DNA of 36,026 nucleotides from a virus: positions 1 through 36,026 of IMG/VR virus record IMGVR_UViG_3300030419_007643; one strand, 5' to 3'. Positions 6,569 through 15,653 of the stretch are shown here, piece after piece. Position numbers and translations under genes: made by a program. Within the stretch, counting starts at the first letter, position 1. Every line of letters begins with the position of its first letter. The notes beneath the pieces are model-generated. The model did no database searches and was not told the origin of the DNA. It saw nothing but the letters and a program-made list of their open reading frames with translations.

Positions 6569-7827
6569 AAAAAATTAAGGTATTAACTCTGGGTGACCAT
6601 CCACTAAGCCCATCGGGCGTTGGAACTCAAACAAAAAATGTAATTAAAGCTCTTATTGACACCGGTCGATATAGGTTCATTTCTCTAGGCGGTGCCGTTA
6701 AGCACCATGACTACAAACCAATGAAAATTGATCCATATGGAAACGATTGGGTTATACAACCAGTGGATGGGTATGGTACCCCAGAACACGTTAGATCTCT
6801 TTTGAGGACTGAGAAGCCCGATATTCTGTGGTTTATGACAGATCCTAGGTTTTATGAATGGCTGTGGTCAATTGATAACGAGATTCGTTCTTTAGTGCCT
6901 ATGGTGTATTACCATGTTTGGGATAATTATCCATATCCGAAGTTTAATCGACCATTTTATCAATCAAATGATCACATTGTTGCAATTTCTAAACTTACTC
7001 ACGATATCGTTCAAACTGTAACTCCGGAAGTAGACTCGTCCTATATCCCTCATGCAGTAGACTCAGAAGTCTTTAAGGTACTCCCGGAAAGTGATGTGTT
7101 GCAATTCCGCAAAGAGCACTTTAGGGACGAAGAAAATCCTGATAGAGTTATGTTCTTTTTCAACAGCAGAAACGCGAGAAGAAAAATGAGCGGTTCTATT
7201 GTGCTGTGGTTTAAAGAGTTCTTGGACATTGTTGGGCATGACAAAGCATGTTTGTTGATGCACACTGATCCAAAAGATCCACACGGGCAAGATTTAAACG
7301 CAATTCTGGACGATTTTTCTTTGCTAAATGGCCAAGTTCTCTTTTCAACTGAAAAGGTTGACCATCGACTGCTGTCGTTTATGTACAATATGGTTGATTG
7401 CACAATTAACATCTCTGATGCAGAGGGGTTTGGACTTTCAGCACTAGAATCACTTTCTTGCGGAACACCAATTATTGCGAACATGACAGGTGGTCTGCAG
7501 GAACAAGTAACGGATGGGAAGACAGAATTTGGAGTAGCCCTACAGCCAGCTTCCAAGGCAATTATTGGCTCTCAGGGTGTGCCATATATTTACGAGGATC
7601 GAGTCAGTAAAGAAGACTTCATTAAAGCTTTGCTTAAGATTTACGAGATGTCCAGTTCAGAACGAAAAGAACTTGGATCTATGGGCCGGCAACATGTTAT
7701 GAAGAACTATAACTTTAAAGACTTTAATGAAAAGTGGATTAATCTTATGGACAGCGTACATGAAAAGTACGGTTCTTGGGAAAATAGAAAGAATTACAAA
7801 TCTTGGGAGATATCAGAGGTAGTATGA
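6565..7827 (+). CDS. GT-B glycosyltransferase (GT4-like) 1
   Basis: The 420-aa protein opens with a Rossmann strand and a donor-side loop (KVLTLGDHPLSPSGVGTQTKNV). The C-terminal nucleotide-sugar domain carries the retaining GT-B E-x7-E motif, Glu287 and Glu295 in DAEGFGLSALE, followed by SCGTPIIANMTGG. This is typical of GT4 family enzymes. The sugar donor cannot be read from the sequence. I start it at ATG 6565, inside an ATGA overlap with the nuclease stop; a TTG at 6559 would add two codons. It is the first of three related glycosyltransferases in a row and defines the left edge of the sugar island. Likely substrates are phage virion glycans or a host surface glycan. Confidence 0.9.
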   Translation: MKKIKVLTLGDHPLSPSGVGTQTKNVIKALIDTGRYRFISLGGAVKHHDYKPMKIDPYGNDWVIQPVDGYGTPEHVRSLLRTEKPDILWFMTDPRFYEWLWSIDNEIRSLVPMVYYHVWDNYPYPKFNRPFYQSNDHIVAISKLTHDIVQTVTPEVDSSYIPHAVDSEVFKVLPESDVLQFRKEHFRDEENPDRVMFFFNSRNARRKMSGSIVLWFKEFLDIVGHDKACLLMHTDPKDPHGQDLNAILDDFSLLNGQVLFSTEKVDHRLLSFMYNMVDCTINISDAEGFGLSALESLSCGTPIIANMTGGLQEQVTDGKTEFGVALQPASKAIIGSQGVPYIYEDRVSKEDFIKALLKIYEMSSSERKELGSMGRQHVMKNYNFKDFNEKWINLMDSVHEKYGSWENRKNYKSWEISEVV

Positions 7828-9083
7828 AAAAGAAGATTTTAGTACATGGACCGGCCCTTAGTAGAAGTGGTTACGGTGAACAAACACGCTTTGCGATTCG
7901 TGCCTTGAGGGCTCACGAAGATAAATTTGATATCTATTTGTCAAATATCAATTGGGGCGCCACCGGCTGGCTTTATGAGGATAACGAGGAAAGGCAGTGG
8001 ATGGATCAAACGCTTATCAAAAGTCAACACTATATGATGGAAAAGAAGCCGTTTGATATCTCTCTGCAAGTTACAATTCCAAATGAATGGGAACGTTATG
8101 CGCCGGTTAATATCGGATATACTGCCGGGATTGAGACTACAAAGATATCTCCAAAGTGGTTGGAAAAAACTCCTGTTGTTGATAAAATGATCGTTGTTTC
8201 TGAGCATGCTAAATATGGATTTGACAATACGGCGTACCAAACAAAAGACGCCAACGGCAATGTTGGCTCCATTAAAAATACAACTCCAGTGGATGTGGTG
8301 GGTTATCCTGTGAGGGATTTTGAACCAGAACCTCTAGACTTAAACTTGACAACAGATTTTAACTTTTTGGCAGTCGCTCAATGGGGTCCAAGAAAGAACC
8401 TAGATAATACTATCTTGTGGTTTGTTGAAGAGTTCCTTGATAACGAGAATGTTGGCTTGGTTGTGAAAGCCACTATCAAAAGCGGCTGTACAATGGACAG
8501 GTTTTGGGCCAAAAAAAGAATTGAAAACACGCTTGCTAAATATCCTGAAAGAAAATGTAAAGTATATCTTCTCCATGGCGATATGACTGATGGCGAAATG
8601 ACTAGTCTTTATAGGCACCCAAAGATCAAGTCTTTGGTAACCTTGACGCATGGCGAAGGTTATGGCCTTCCAATCTTTGAGGCGGCATATAACAGTTTGC
8701 CGATTATTGCTCCAAACTGGAGTGGTCAAGTAGATTATCTTAGCATGCCGATTAAAAGCAAGGGCAAAAAGAAGAGAAATACCTCGATGTTTTCCAAGGT
8801 CGATTATGATATAAGACCAGTGCAAAAAGAGGCTGTTTGGAAAGGTGTGTTGGAAGCCGATTCTATGTGGTGTTTCCCAACTCAGGGGAGCTATAAGATT
8901 AAATTGCGAGATATGTACAAAAACCACAAAGATCATTTGTCCCGAGCTAGAAAGCTTGAAAAGCATATTCGAACAAAACACGCTCCTCAAGTTTTGTATG
9001 ACCAGTTCGTGGACTCGATCCTAAAGGCTCTGCCAGAAAGCCAAGTCACCAATGTTGTAGACGGAGAGTTGGTTGTACTATGA
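7824..9083 (+). CDS. GT-B glycosyltransferase (GT4-like) 2
   Basis: This 419-aa protein shares the layout of its upstream neighbour: an N-terminal loop in VHGPALSRSGYGEQTRFAIRAL and an E-x7-E motif, Glu278 and Glu286 in HGEGYGLPIFE, followed by NSLPIIAPNWSGQVDYL. A strand plus WGPRKN (around 190-200) begins the second Rossmann domain. It is a retaining glycosyltransferase of unknown donor and acceptor. ATG 7824 is preceded by AGAGGT and overlaps the previous stop by four bases (ATGA), so translation is coupled. Its similarity in plan to the genes on both sides suggests the three arose by duplication and now add successive sugars. Confidence 0.9.
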   Translation: MKKKILVHGPALSRSGYGEQTRFAIRALRAHEDKFDIYLSNINWGATGWLYEDNEERQWMDQTLIKSQHYMMEKKPFDISLQVTIPNEWERYAPVNIGYTAGIETTKISPKWLEKTPVVDKMIVVSEHAKYGFDNTAYQTKDANGNVGSIKNTTPVDVVGYPVRDFEPEPLDLNLTTDFNFLAVAQWGPRKNLDNTILWFVEEFLDNENVGLVVKATIKSGCTMDRFWAKKRIENTLAKYPERKCKVYLLHGDMTDGEMTSLYRHPKIKSLVTLTHGEGYGLPIFEAAYNSLPIIAPNWSGQVDYLSMPIKSKGKKKRNTSMFSKVDYDIRPVQKEAVWKGVLEADSMWCFPTQGSYKIKLRDMYKNHKDHLSRARKLEKHIRTKHAPQVLYDQFVDSILKALPESQVTNVVDGELVVL

Positions 9084-11056
9084 GGGTAGTGTATTGTGCC
9101 CAATTTCGAGATTATTCTGGTTATGGTGTTGCAGCTAGGGGATACTTAAAATCTTTAGATGAATTTTTGCAACAAAATCCGCAAGCAATTGATTTAAAAA
9201 TATACTCTGCCGTTGTGGGGAACAACCCCCTTTTATCGGACGAGGAAATCTCACTTCTTAAAAAATATGAATTTAAGAATGATGGTGAAATTAACGAATA
9301 TTTGAATAGCGATTACTTGTTCGTTTGGCATATGCCTCCTGCAATGATTGCTTTTTCGGATGAAAAGTTTAGCCCTAGCCCAAATTGTTCCCCGAGCATT
9401 AAAAAGCTTTGGAAGGCATCTTCTTCCAATATCAATCTTTCTGTTTGGGAAACAAATAAGATTCCTCGTGAATATGTGCGAGCACATGAGTACTACAATC
9501 CAAACGCCATTATTACATGCTCAGAGTGGAATAAAGAGGCTTTTGATGAATACATTGATTGCCACATTGTCCCTCATCTAATTGAAGAACCAAGTAAAAA
9601 ACTAGAAAGTTCTGAATTGCCATACGACATGGACAACACCTTTACAATCTTTTCCATGTCTCAGTGGTCTCGAAGAAAAGGGTTTGATGTATTGATTCAA
9701 GCGTTTGTGTCAGAGTTTGGTAGCCAAGATGATGTGCGCCTTCTTTTGAAAACATATCCTAGCGCAGAAGCCAACATGGAGACAATTCAAGAGGAGATCA
9801 AGTTTTACAGAAGCATCATTCGAATGCCAAATAAAGCAAACAATATCATTCTCATTCCTGGTTTTGTGCCTGATGAGAAGATTAACTGGTTTTATGACAA
9901 GTGTGATGCGTTTGCTCTTTTTTCTCGCGGAGAAGGGTTTAGTCTTCCAATCGCAGAAAGTTTGATGAGGGCCAAGCCCGTTATTGTTCCCAAGGAAGGT
10001 GGGCATATAGATTACATATCCGATGAAGCAGCCTTCTTTGTTGACGGGCAGTGGGATACTTGTATATGTCCACAACCTCCATACGATGTTGACGGAGAAT
10101 GGTACCAGTGTAATATTACTAGTGCCAGAAAACAGCTTAGAAAAGCTTACAATATGTGGAAAGAAGGGACACTAAAAGCCGCAGGGCAAAAAGGTCGAGA
10201 GCACATTCTAGCCAGCAACTATGATAAGCTTTCTGTAGGTCAGCGTTTCTATGATGTTGCAAAAAAAGTTTACAAGCCAACAGAGACTAAAATTGCAAAG
10301 ATTAAGAAACAAGTTGCTCTCAAGGGAAATTTAGAAGAAAAGCTAAAAGTTCTACGCAATTCTTTCGAGGGTGAAACATGTTATATCTTGAACTGTGGAC
10401 CGTCTATTAAAGATATTCCAGAAAATATTATAAAGGACAAGTTAAAAGACAAACTCGTTTTTTCGATCAAACAGGCGTATAACAAATTTCCTGAAATAAC
10501 TGATTTTCATTTTTTCAACTGTGCAAACTTACCAGCATTGAAAGGCGAGTATTGGCAAGAACATTATAACTATGGAAATAATGAACCATTTGTTGTTGCT
10601 AGTAGCAATTACAACATTGGCATGCGCTGGAGCCCTTATCAAAAACATGATGTGTTTTTTAAGGTGCCAATTAGGACAGAGATTAATAATGAATTTGTAA
10701 CTAAAACCAAAAAGTTTGAAGATTTTCTAATCGAAAAGAGCGCAGAACGCCCCTGTGGGCCTGGAATTATGTATGAGACTGTAATTTATATGGCTGTGCA
10801 TCTAGGAGTTAAAAAAATCGTTGCAATTGGTTGGGATTTGAGTAATAATAATCCTAACAAGCAAGACGATTATGAACATTTTTATGGAAATACCGATAAG
10901 CTTTTCAACAGAGGTGATATTTTGCCTTGGGAAGTTAAGGTAACTTGTGAGGCGTCGAAAGATCTTTATGAGTGGTTGTCTGATAAAGGTGTTGAGCTTG
11001 AATTAATTTCTAACAAAAGTTCCTTATATGAAGGAATTCCGAGGGTAAAACTATGA
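9080..11056 (+). CDS. Glycosyltransferase fused to sialyltransferase/DUF115-like domain
   Basis: The 658-aa protein joins two enzymes. Residues 1 to about 400 are a GT4-like GT-B glycosyltransferase with the N-terminal SGYGVAARGYL loop, SQWSRRKGFD and the E-x7-E motif (Glu285, Glu293 in RGEGFSLPIAE). After a Lys-rich linker, residues 430-658 begin with CYILNCGPS (434-442) and carry GVKKIVAIGWD (to Asp586). The same pair of motifs occurs in GT42 sialyltransferases (such as Cst-I/II) and in the DUF115/MAF proteins involved in transfer of nonulosonic acids. The gene is followed four bases back by a NeuB gene (ATGA overlap), so sialic-acid-type transfer fits the context. The bifunctional reading is inferred from motifs, and the C-terminal specificity is unknown. 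Confidence 0.85.
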   Translation: MRVVYCAQFRDYSGYGVAARGYLKSLDEFLQQNPQAIDLKIYSAVVGNNPLLSDEEISLLKKYEFKNDGEINEYLNSDYLFVWHMPPAMIAFSDEKFSPSPNCSPSIKKLWKASSSNINLSVWETNKIPREYVRAHEYYNPNAIITCSEWNKEAFDEYIDCHIVPHLIEEPSKKLESSELPYDMDNTFTIFSMSQWSRRKGFDVLIQAFVSEFGSQDDVRLLLKTYPSAEANMETIQEEIKFYRSIIRMPNKANNIILIPGFVPDEKINWFYDKCDAFALFSRGEGFSLPIAESLMRAKPVIVPKEGGHIDYISDEAAFFVDGQWDTCICPQPPYDVDGEWYQCNITSARKQLRKAYNMWKEGTLKAAGQKGREHILASNYDKLSVGQRFYDVAKKVYKPTETKIAKIKKQVALKGNLEEKLKVLRNSFEGETCYILNCGPSIKDIPENIIKDKLKDKLVFSIKQAYNKFPEITDFHFFNCANLPALKGEYWQEHYNYGNNEPFVVASSNYNIGMRWSPYQKHDVFFKVPIRTEINNEFVTKTKKFEDFLIEKSAERPCGPGIMYETVIYMAVHLGVKKIVAIGWDLSNNNPNKQDDYEHFYGNTDKLFNRGDILPWEVKVTCEASKDLYEWLSDKGVELELISNKSSLYEGIPRVKL

Positions 11057-11877
11057 GCGTACATGTAATTGCTGAAATTGGCATCAACCACAATGGCTGT
11101 TTGGATACAGCTAAAAAACTAATTGATATGGCCGCAATGGCTGGCTGCGATTCGGTTAAGTTTCAAAAAAGAAATCCTGATGTTTGTGTTCCGGAACATC
11201 AAAAGAATGTTCTTCGCGACACTCCTTGGGGCACTCAGTCCTACTTGGCTTACAAAAAACGTATTGAGTTTGAAAAAAGAGAATATGACGAAATTGATAT
11301 TTACTGTCGCCAACAAGGGATTGAATGGTCTGCTTCTCCTTGGGATTTGGATAGCCTTGAATTTTTGGCACAGTATAACGTCCCGTATATCAAGATCCCA
11401 TCTGCCATGCTAACAAACCATGAACTTTTGAAAGCATCCAGAGATACTGGAAAGAAAGTAATTCTTTCAACCGGTATGAGCACAATCGAAGAGATTGATG
11501 AAGCTGTTGAGATCCTAAAAGGCTCTGAGTTTGCTCTTTTGCACTGTAACTCGACATATCCTGCAAAACTCAAAGAATTGAACCTAAACTGCATCAAAAC
11601 ACTTAAAGAAAGATATAATTGTGAGGTGGGGTATAGTGGACATGAGTTTCGCTTAGGAACTTCTGTTGCTAGTGTTTATTTGGGTGCGACAATTGTTGAA
11701 CGCCACATTACACTAGATCGACAAATGTGGGGAACCGATCAACTTTCTTCTGTTGAGCCACAAGGTCTCATTAAGTTGGTTAGGGGTATCCGTGAACTAG
11801 AGGTGGCTTTGGGCGATGGTATCAAAAGAGTCACAGAAGACGAGAAGCCAATTCGAAAGAAACTGAGAGGTTATTAA
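11053..11877 (+). CDS. neuB: NeuB-type nonulosonic acid synthase, compact form
   Basis: The 274-aa enzyme is a TIM barrel of the N-acetylneuraminate synthase family, which condenses phosphoenolpyruvate with an N-acyl hexosamine to give a nine-carbon keto sugar acid. EIGINHNG near the N-terminus and SVKFQK are family motifs. The two metal-binding His are His197 (GYSGHE) and His218 (VERHITLD), 21 residues apart as in meningococcal NeuB. The protein ends right after the barrel and lacks the C-terminal SAF (antifreeze-like) domain of typical 340-350-aa NeuB, in which that domain helps close the neighbouring active site. It could use the SAF domain of the second NeuB gene product or work without one. 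Whether the product is Neu5Ac, legionaminic, pseudaminic or another acid cannot be told. Confidence 0.88.
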   Translation: MSVHVIAEIGINHNGCLDTAKKLIDMAAMAGCDSVKFQKRNPDVCVPEHQKNVLRDTPWGTQSYLAYKKRIEFEKREYDEIDIYCRQQGIEWSASPWDLDSLEFLAQYNVPYIKIPSAMLTNHELLKASRDTGKKVILSTGMSTIEEIDEAVEILKGSEFALLHCNSTYPAKLKELNLNCIKTLKERYNCEVGYSGHEFRLGTSVASVYLGATIVERHITLDRQMWGTDQLSSVEPQGLIKLVRGIRELEVALGDGIKRVTEDEKPIRKKLRGY

Positions 11878-12611
11878 TGTTTGGAGTTTTTGATCACCAC
11901 CGATCTCGTGGCACGTTCGACCAATGGGCTTCCGCAGATTGCAATGAAATGTTTTTTCAATTCGTAAAAGATCTTTACAAGGATAATGAAATCGTTTATG
12001 AAAAACTTCCTGAATTTGAAAACTATAAAGATTCAACGGTTTTGATCGTAGGCGGTGGCCCGTCTACAAGAGAACTGAATTTAAACGAACAGGAGTACGA
12101 TTATTTGTGGTCCATAAACCATTTCTTCAAAAACGACAAGTTTAAAGATGTGAAAGCTGACTTGCTCATGATTATGGGAGAGCCTGATATTGAAGCCCCC
12201 GAGTTTGTAGAATACAGAAACAAACATAACCCAGCAGTTGGGTTTGAAATCCATGATCGATGGAATGGTCATGAGTTTGACAACTACGAAAAGTATTTTT
12301 GTATGCACACGCGGTTTTATGGCAGGCTCGGCGGCGGCGCAAGAATGCTTTTGTTTGCTGCTGCTCTGGGTTGCAAAAAAGTAATCTTCACAGGATTCGA
12401 CGGCCCAGAAGCAATCTTTGATGGCGACCATGCTTTTGAGCCTGGGAAAACCACCCTGCCATCTATTTTCAACCACATGATGCCCGGTGAAATTGCCCTA
12501 ACTTGGAAAATGCAATATGATTATTTCTGGGATTACGTTCAAGACTTGTACCCCGAAACGCAGTTTGAGAATATAGGAGGGGGAGAAAAATATCATGAAA
12601 GAATTAAATGA
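11877..12611 (+). CDS. Sialyltransferase/DUF115-like protein
   Basis: This 244-aa protein starts in a TAATG overlap with NeuB. It shows VGGGPST (58-64) after a predicted strand and LGCKKVIFTGFDG (to Asp175), the same motif pair as the C-terminal domain of the upstream fusion protein and as GT42 sialyltransferases or DUF115/MAF proteins. The N-terminal 50 residues differ from those families, and HDRWNGHEFDNYEKYF lies between the motifs. A role in transferring the CMP-activated acid made by its neighbours is the simplest reading. A related non-transferase role cannot be excluded, since the overall similarity is limited to the nucleotide-binding fold. Its 3' end overlaps the cytidylyltransferase start by 17 bases. 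Confidence 0.72.
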   Translation: MFGVFDHHRSRGTFDQWASADCNEMFFQFVKDLYKDNEIVYEKLPEFENYKDSTVLIVGGGPSTRELNLNEQEYDYLWSINHFFKNDKFKDVKADLLMIMGEPDIEAPEFVEYRNKHNPAVGFEIHDRWNGHEFDNYEKYFCMHTRFYGRLGGGARMLLFAAALGCKKVIFTGFDGPEAIFDGDHAFEPGKTTLPSIFNHMMPGEIALTWKMQYDYFWDYVQDLYPETQFENIGGGEKYHERIK

Positions 12612-13287
12612 TATTGCCGTTATCATTCAAGCTCGCCTAGGTTCTCAAAGAATTCCATCAAAAATGTTAAGACCATTTGCCGGCACAACCCTGATGGACA
12701 TTACTATTGAAAAAATATTAAATTCAAAAGTTATTCCAAATGAAAACTTTTTTGTGTCAGTCTATGAACCAGAGCTTGTAGAGGTATGTGACAAGTGGGG
12801 AGCCAACATTTTTCATAGAAGTGAAAAGTCTGCTTTTTCAGAGGGCACTCCGATGACTGAAATGTATGAGTGGTGGGACAAGTTGCCTTCTTTTAAATAT
12901 TGCGTTTTGGTAAATGCATGCGCACCGTTTCTTAAGATTGAAACAATTGACAATTTTGTATTAGAATATACTAAGACAGATTCTGATGGTTTGTTTGGTG
13001 TAATGGAAAAGAAAAACTATTTTTGGAACTCTAACAATGAATTGATAACACCATGGCCCGAAGGGCAGGATGTTATGAACACTAAATTTGTTGGTAAAAC
13101 ATATGAGGCAGCACACTGCCTGTATGCCGGAAGAATGGATAAGATTGGTGACAATATTTGGATGGGAGATTTCCAAAAACCTGGAGACATTGAATTATTT
13201 CCAATGGCTGAAGAAGAGTGTCTAGATATCGATTATGAATGGCAGTTTAAAATGTGTGAATCTGTCTATAAGGGCTTGCAACAATAA
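12595..13287 (+). CDS. neuA: CMP-nonulosonic acid cytidylyltransferase (NeuA/SpsF-like)
   Basis: The 230-aa protein has the nucleotidyltransferase signature IIQARLGSQRIPSKMLRPFAG (11-31), where the Arg and Lys residues bind CTP phosphates, and the acceptor-side stretch VLVNACAPFLKIETID. Its length equals bacterial NeuA and SpsF (about 230 aa). NeuA couples CTP and sialic acid to CMP-sialic acid; SpsF-like enzymes do the equivalent for related sugars such as KDO or spore-coat glycans. Flanking NeuB genes on both sides favour a nonulosonic acid substrate. An AGGAGGGGG stretch precedes ATG 12595, although about 13 bases away. The protein ends with DIDYEWQFKMCE, the DIDxxxD-type end common in NeuA. 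Confidence 0.88.
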   Translation: MKELNDIAVIIQARLGSQRIPSKMLRPFAGTTLMDITIEKILNSKVIPNENFFVSVYEPELVEVCDKWGANIFHRSEKSAFSEGTPMTEMYEWWDKLPSFKYCVLVNACAPFLKIETIDNFVLEYTKTDSDGLFGVMEKKNYFWNSNNELITPWPEGQDVMNTKFVGKTYEAAHCLYAGRMDKIGDNIWMGDFQKPGDIELFPMAEEECLDIDYEWQFKMCESVYKGLQQ

Positions 13288-13299
13288 AGAGGTTAAATA

Positions 13300-14760
13300 A
13301 TGTTTTATATTTTCGAAATGGCTAATAATCACCAAGGTAGCGTAGAGCATGCCAAAAAGATTGTTGATACTTTTGCATCGTTGTCGGAAGCGATGAATAT
13401 TAATGCAGGCATTAAACTGCAATTTAGACAACTTGATAGCTTTGTGCATAAGAGCTTCAAAGACTCAGATCTCAAGTTTGTAAAAAGGTTTAACTCTACT
13501 AGATTGTCCAAAGAAGAGTTTGGGGAGATTGTAGAGCATATCCGCGAAAGAAACCTTACAACTATTGCGACCCCTTTTGATAACGAATCTTTGCCATGGT
13601 TGGAAGATTTGAACGTTTCAGTTGTAAAGATTGCTAGCTGCTCTATTGATGATTGGCCATTGTTGGAAGAAGTGTGCAAGATCAATAAAAAAATTATCAT
13701 CTCCACTGGCGGGGCTAGCATCGAGCATCTTAAAAAGGTGCATGATTTGTTTAAACACAATGAAAGAGATTTTGCTTTTATGCACTGTGTTGGAGAATAC
13801 CCGACAGCAATCGAGAGCGCAAATCTGAATCGCATTACAGCACTAAGAAAAGAATTCCCAGATATTCAAATTGGGTTTTCAACTCATGAAGCGCCATCGG
13901 AACCAACTTTAGCACCAGCAGCCCGAGCCTTGGGGTGCACAATTCTAGAAAAACACGTAGCAGTGCCTACAGATACGATTGGCATCAACGCTTATTCTTG
14001 CACTGTAGACGACATGAGGAGTGTCATTTCTGAAGTTGAGTTGGTTGAGAAGGCTTTGTTTGGCAAACCAAAGAACGAAAAAGAAACTCTTACAAACCTC
14101 AAGAGAGGTATTTATCTCAAAAAGAACATTTCTGCAGGAAAGAAGATTAGTAGAGATGATTTTTATTATGCAATGCCTGTCCAAGAAGGGCAATTCAATG
14201 CATCTTCGGTCTTGGCATTGGAAGGCCGGGTTGCAATAAACAATCTGAAAGCTCACAATCCCTTGACCAGCGTCGATGTTGTCACAAATGTTGACAGCGA
14301 AAAGATTGACCACATTGTTGAAATGGCCAAAGTTCTGCTGGAGAACGCTAATGTTCCTCTTAGTGGTAATGAATCTGCAGAACTTTCTGCACACTATGGT
14401 TTAAACAATTTTGCTGAATTTGGTGCCATGATCATTGACAAGGTTAATAGAGAATACTGTAAAAAGATTATTGTTAATCTACCAAACCAAACTCATCCCG
14501 TCCACCATCATATCAAAAAGGAAGAAGCTTTTGAATTGTTGCATGGGGATTGTACTTTGGATTTGAACGGAAAAACGGTACAGATGACAAAAGGAAAGCC
14601 CGTTGTTATCGCAAGGGGTGTCAAACACTCCTTCAGAACCAAAAACGGCTGCGTGATCGAAGAGATTTCAACAACACACATCCCAGGAGATTCAATTTAT
14701 GAGGATCCTCAAATTAATTCTCTCAAACTTTCTGACAGAAAGATAAAGATCAATTTTTAA
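13300..14760 (+). CDS. NeuB-type synthase fused to SAF and cupin domains
   Basis: The 486-aa protein is a three-domain version of NeuB. Residues 1-260 are the TIM barrel with EMANNHQGS near the start, IKLQFRQ, and the metal-binding His196 (FSTHE) and His219 (LEKHV). Residues about 270-335 are a SAF domain (KRGIYLKKNISAGKKISRDD and MPVQEGQFNASSVLALEGR). Residues about 370-470 form a cupin with HPVHHHIKKEEAFELLHG and RGVKHSF, supplying several potential metal-binding His. Such fusions occur in bacterial surface-glycan clusters, where the cupin may isomerise or protect a sugar substrate; that role is inferred. The gene starts 12 bases after the cytidylyltransferase with an AGAGG ribosome binding site. 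Finding a second, longer NeuB in the same cassette is unusual. Confidence 0.88.
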   Translation: MFYIFEMANNHQGSVEHAKKIVDTFASLSEAMNINAGIKLQFRQLDSFVHKSFKDSDLKFVKRFNSTRLSKEEFGEIVEHIRERNLTTIATPFDNESLPWLEDLNVSVVKIASCSIDDWPLLEEVCKINKKIIISTGGASIEHLKKVHDLFKHNERDFAFMHCVGEYPTAIESANLNRITALRKEFPDIQIGFSTHEAPSEPTLAPAARALGCTILEKHVAVPTDTIGINAYSCTVDDMRSVISEVELVEKALFGKPKNEKETLTNLKRGIYLKKNISAGKKISRDDFYYAMPVQEGQFNASSVLALEGRVAINNLKAHNPLTSVDVVTNVDSEKIDHIVEMAKVLLENANVPLSGNESAELSAHYGLNNFAEFGAMIIDKVNREYCKKIIVNLPNQTHPVHHHIKKEEAFELLHGDCTLDLNGKTVQMTKGKPVVIARGVKHSFRTKNGCVIEEISTTHIPGDSIYEDPQINSLKLSDRKIKINF

Positions 14761-14771
14761 AAGGATTAGCA

Positions 14772-15653
14772 ATGAAATTTAATAGCAAATGGATTCACAA
14801 AGTTACGGGTCCAAAGTGGCTAGAAAGAGGCAATCCTAGGTCTTTTTTTGGAGGAGAGCAAGCAATTAGTGCCTATGAGGCTGCTCTTGCTGATAGAAAG
14901 AAGAATTATCCATCTAATACCAACAAATATCCGGATATTGTAAGAGATTTAGAGGAAAATGGCTTTCATATATTAAAGAATGCCGTTAGTGCAGATATTG
15001 TCTCTAGATTGAAGGAAGAGTTCGAAAATGAGTATAATAGTGGCCAAAATCTCTTAGAAAAGAATGGTCATTTTTCTGTTGTTGGTGATCCCTTTTTAAA
15101 TTGCCCCACAACCGTTGAGCTAGCTTTCTCGGATTTGATAACAGATATCGCTTCTGAGTTTTTTAAATGCACTCCTTCAATTGGTACTTTTAATTTTAGG
15201 AGAAGTCATGTCAACTCTGATCCTCCCTGGAAACATCAACTTTTCCATGTAGACAAAAATAGTATCAAATTTATCAAATTCTTTATTTATCTCAATGATG
15301 TCGAAGAGGTTAACGATGGCCCATTGACTTTGGTGCCTGATAGTTTACATAAAAAGTTTGTTGATTGGGATGACCCACGCAGATACAGACGAACACAAGA
15401 GGAGATCGAGACAATATATGGCGACGACAGTGTTAAGTATATGTTTGCTAATGCTGGTGATTTGATCGTGGCTCGAACAACTTGCTTTCACCGTGGAACA
15501 AAGCCTATAAACAATGATAGAACTATGTTAACATTGAATTATGTTATCCACCCAGAAGAGTGGAGAGACACCGGATTTAAAATGAAGAGAGAAGATTACA
15601 ATAATCTTCCGGAAAATAAAAAACCAGTGGCAGACTTTTTGGAGAAAGTATGA
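14772..15653 (+). CDS. Phytanoyl-CoA dioxygenase-type Fe(II)/2-oxoglutarate enzyme
   Basis: The 293-aa protein has the Fe(II) triad of the PhyH superfamily: His159 and Asp161 in FHVDKNS and His240 in CFHRGTKP, with DGPLTLVPDSLHKKF and the conserved NDRTMLTLNYVI around it. It would use oxygen and 2-oxoglutarate to hydroxylate or otherwise oxidise a small molecule or a glycan. PhyH proteins are frequent in marine T4-like phages with unassigned substrates. Its position between NeuB and a phosphatase, with only 11 bases to the former and an ATGA overlap to the latter, argues for a substrate in the sugar pathway. AAAAGGA precedes ATG 14772 and supports that start. Confidence 0.87.
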   Translation: MKFNSKWIHKVTGPKWLERGNPRSFFGGEQAISAYEAALADRKKNYPSNTNKYPDIVRDLEENGFHILKNAVSADIVSRLKEEFENEYNSGQNLLEKNGHFSVVGDPFLNCPTTVELAFSDLITDIASEFFKCTPSIGTFNFRRSHVNSDPPWKHQLFHVDKNSIKFIKFFIYLNDVEEVNDGPLTLVPDSLHKKFVDWDDPRRYRRTQEEIETIYGDDSVKYMFANAGDLIVARTTCFHRGTKPINNDRTMLTLNYVIHPEEWRDTGFKMKREDYNNLPENKKPVADFLEKV

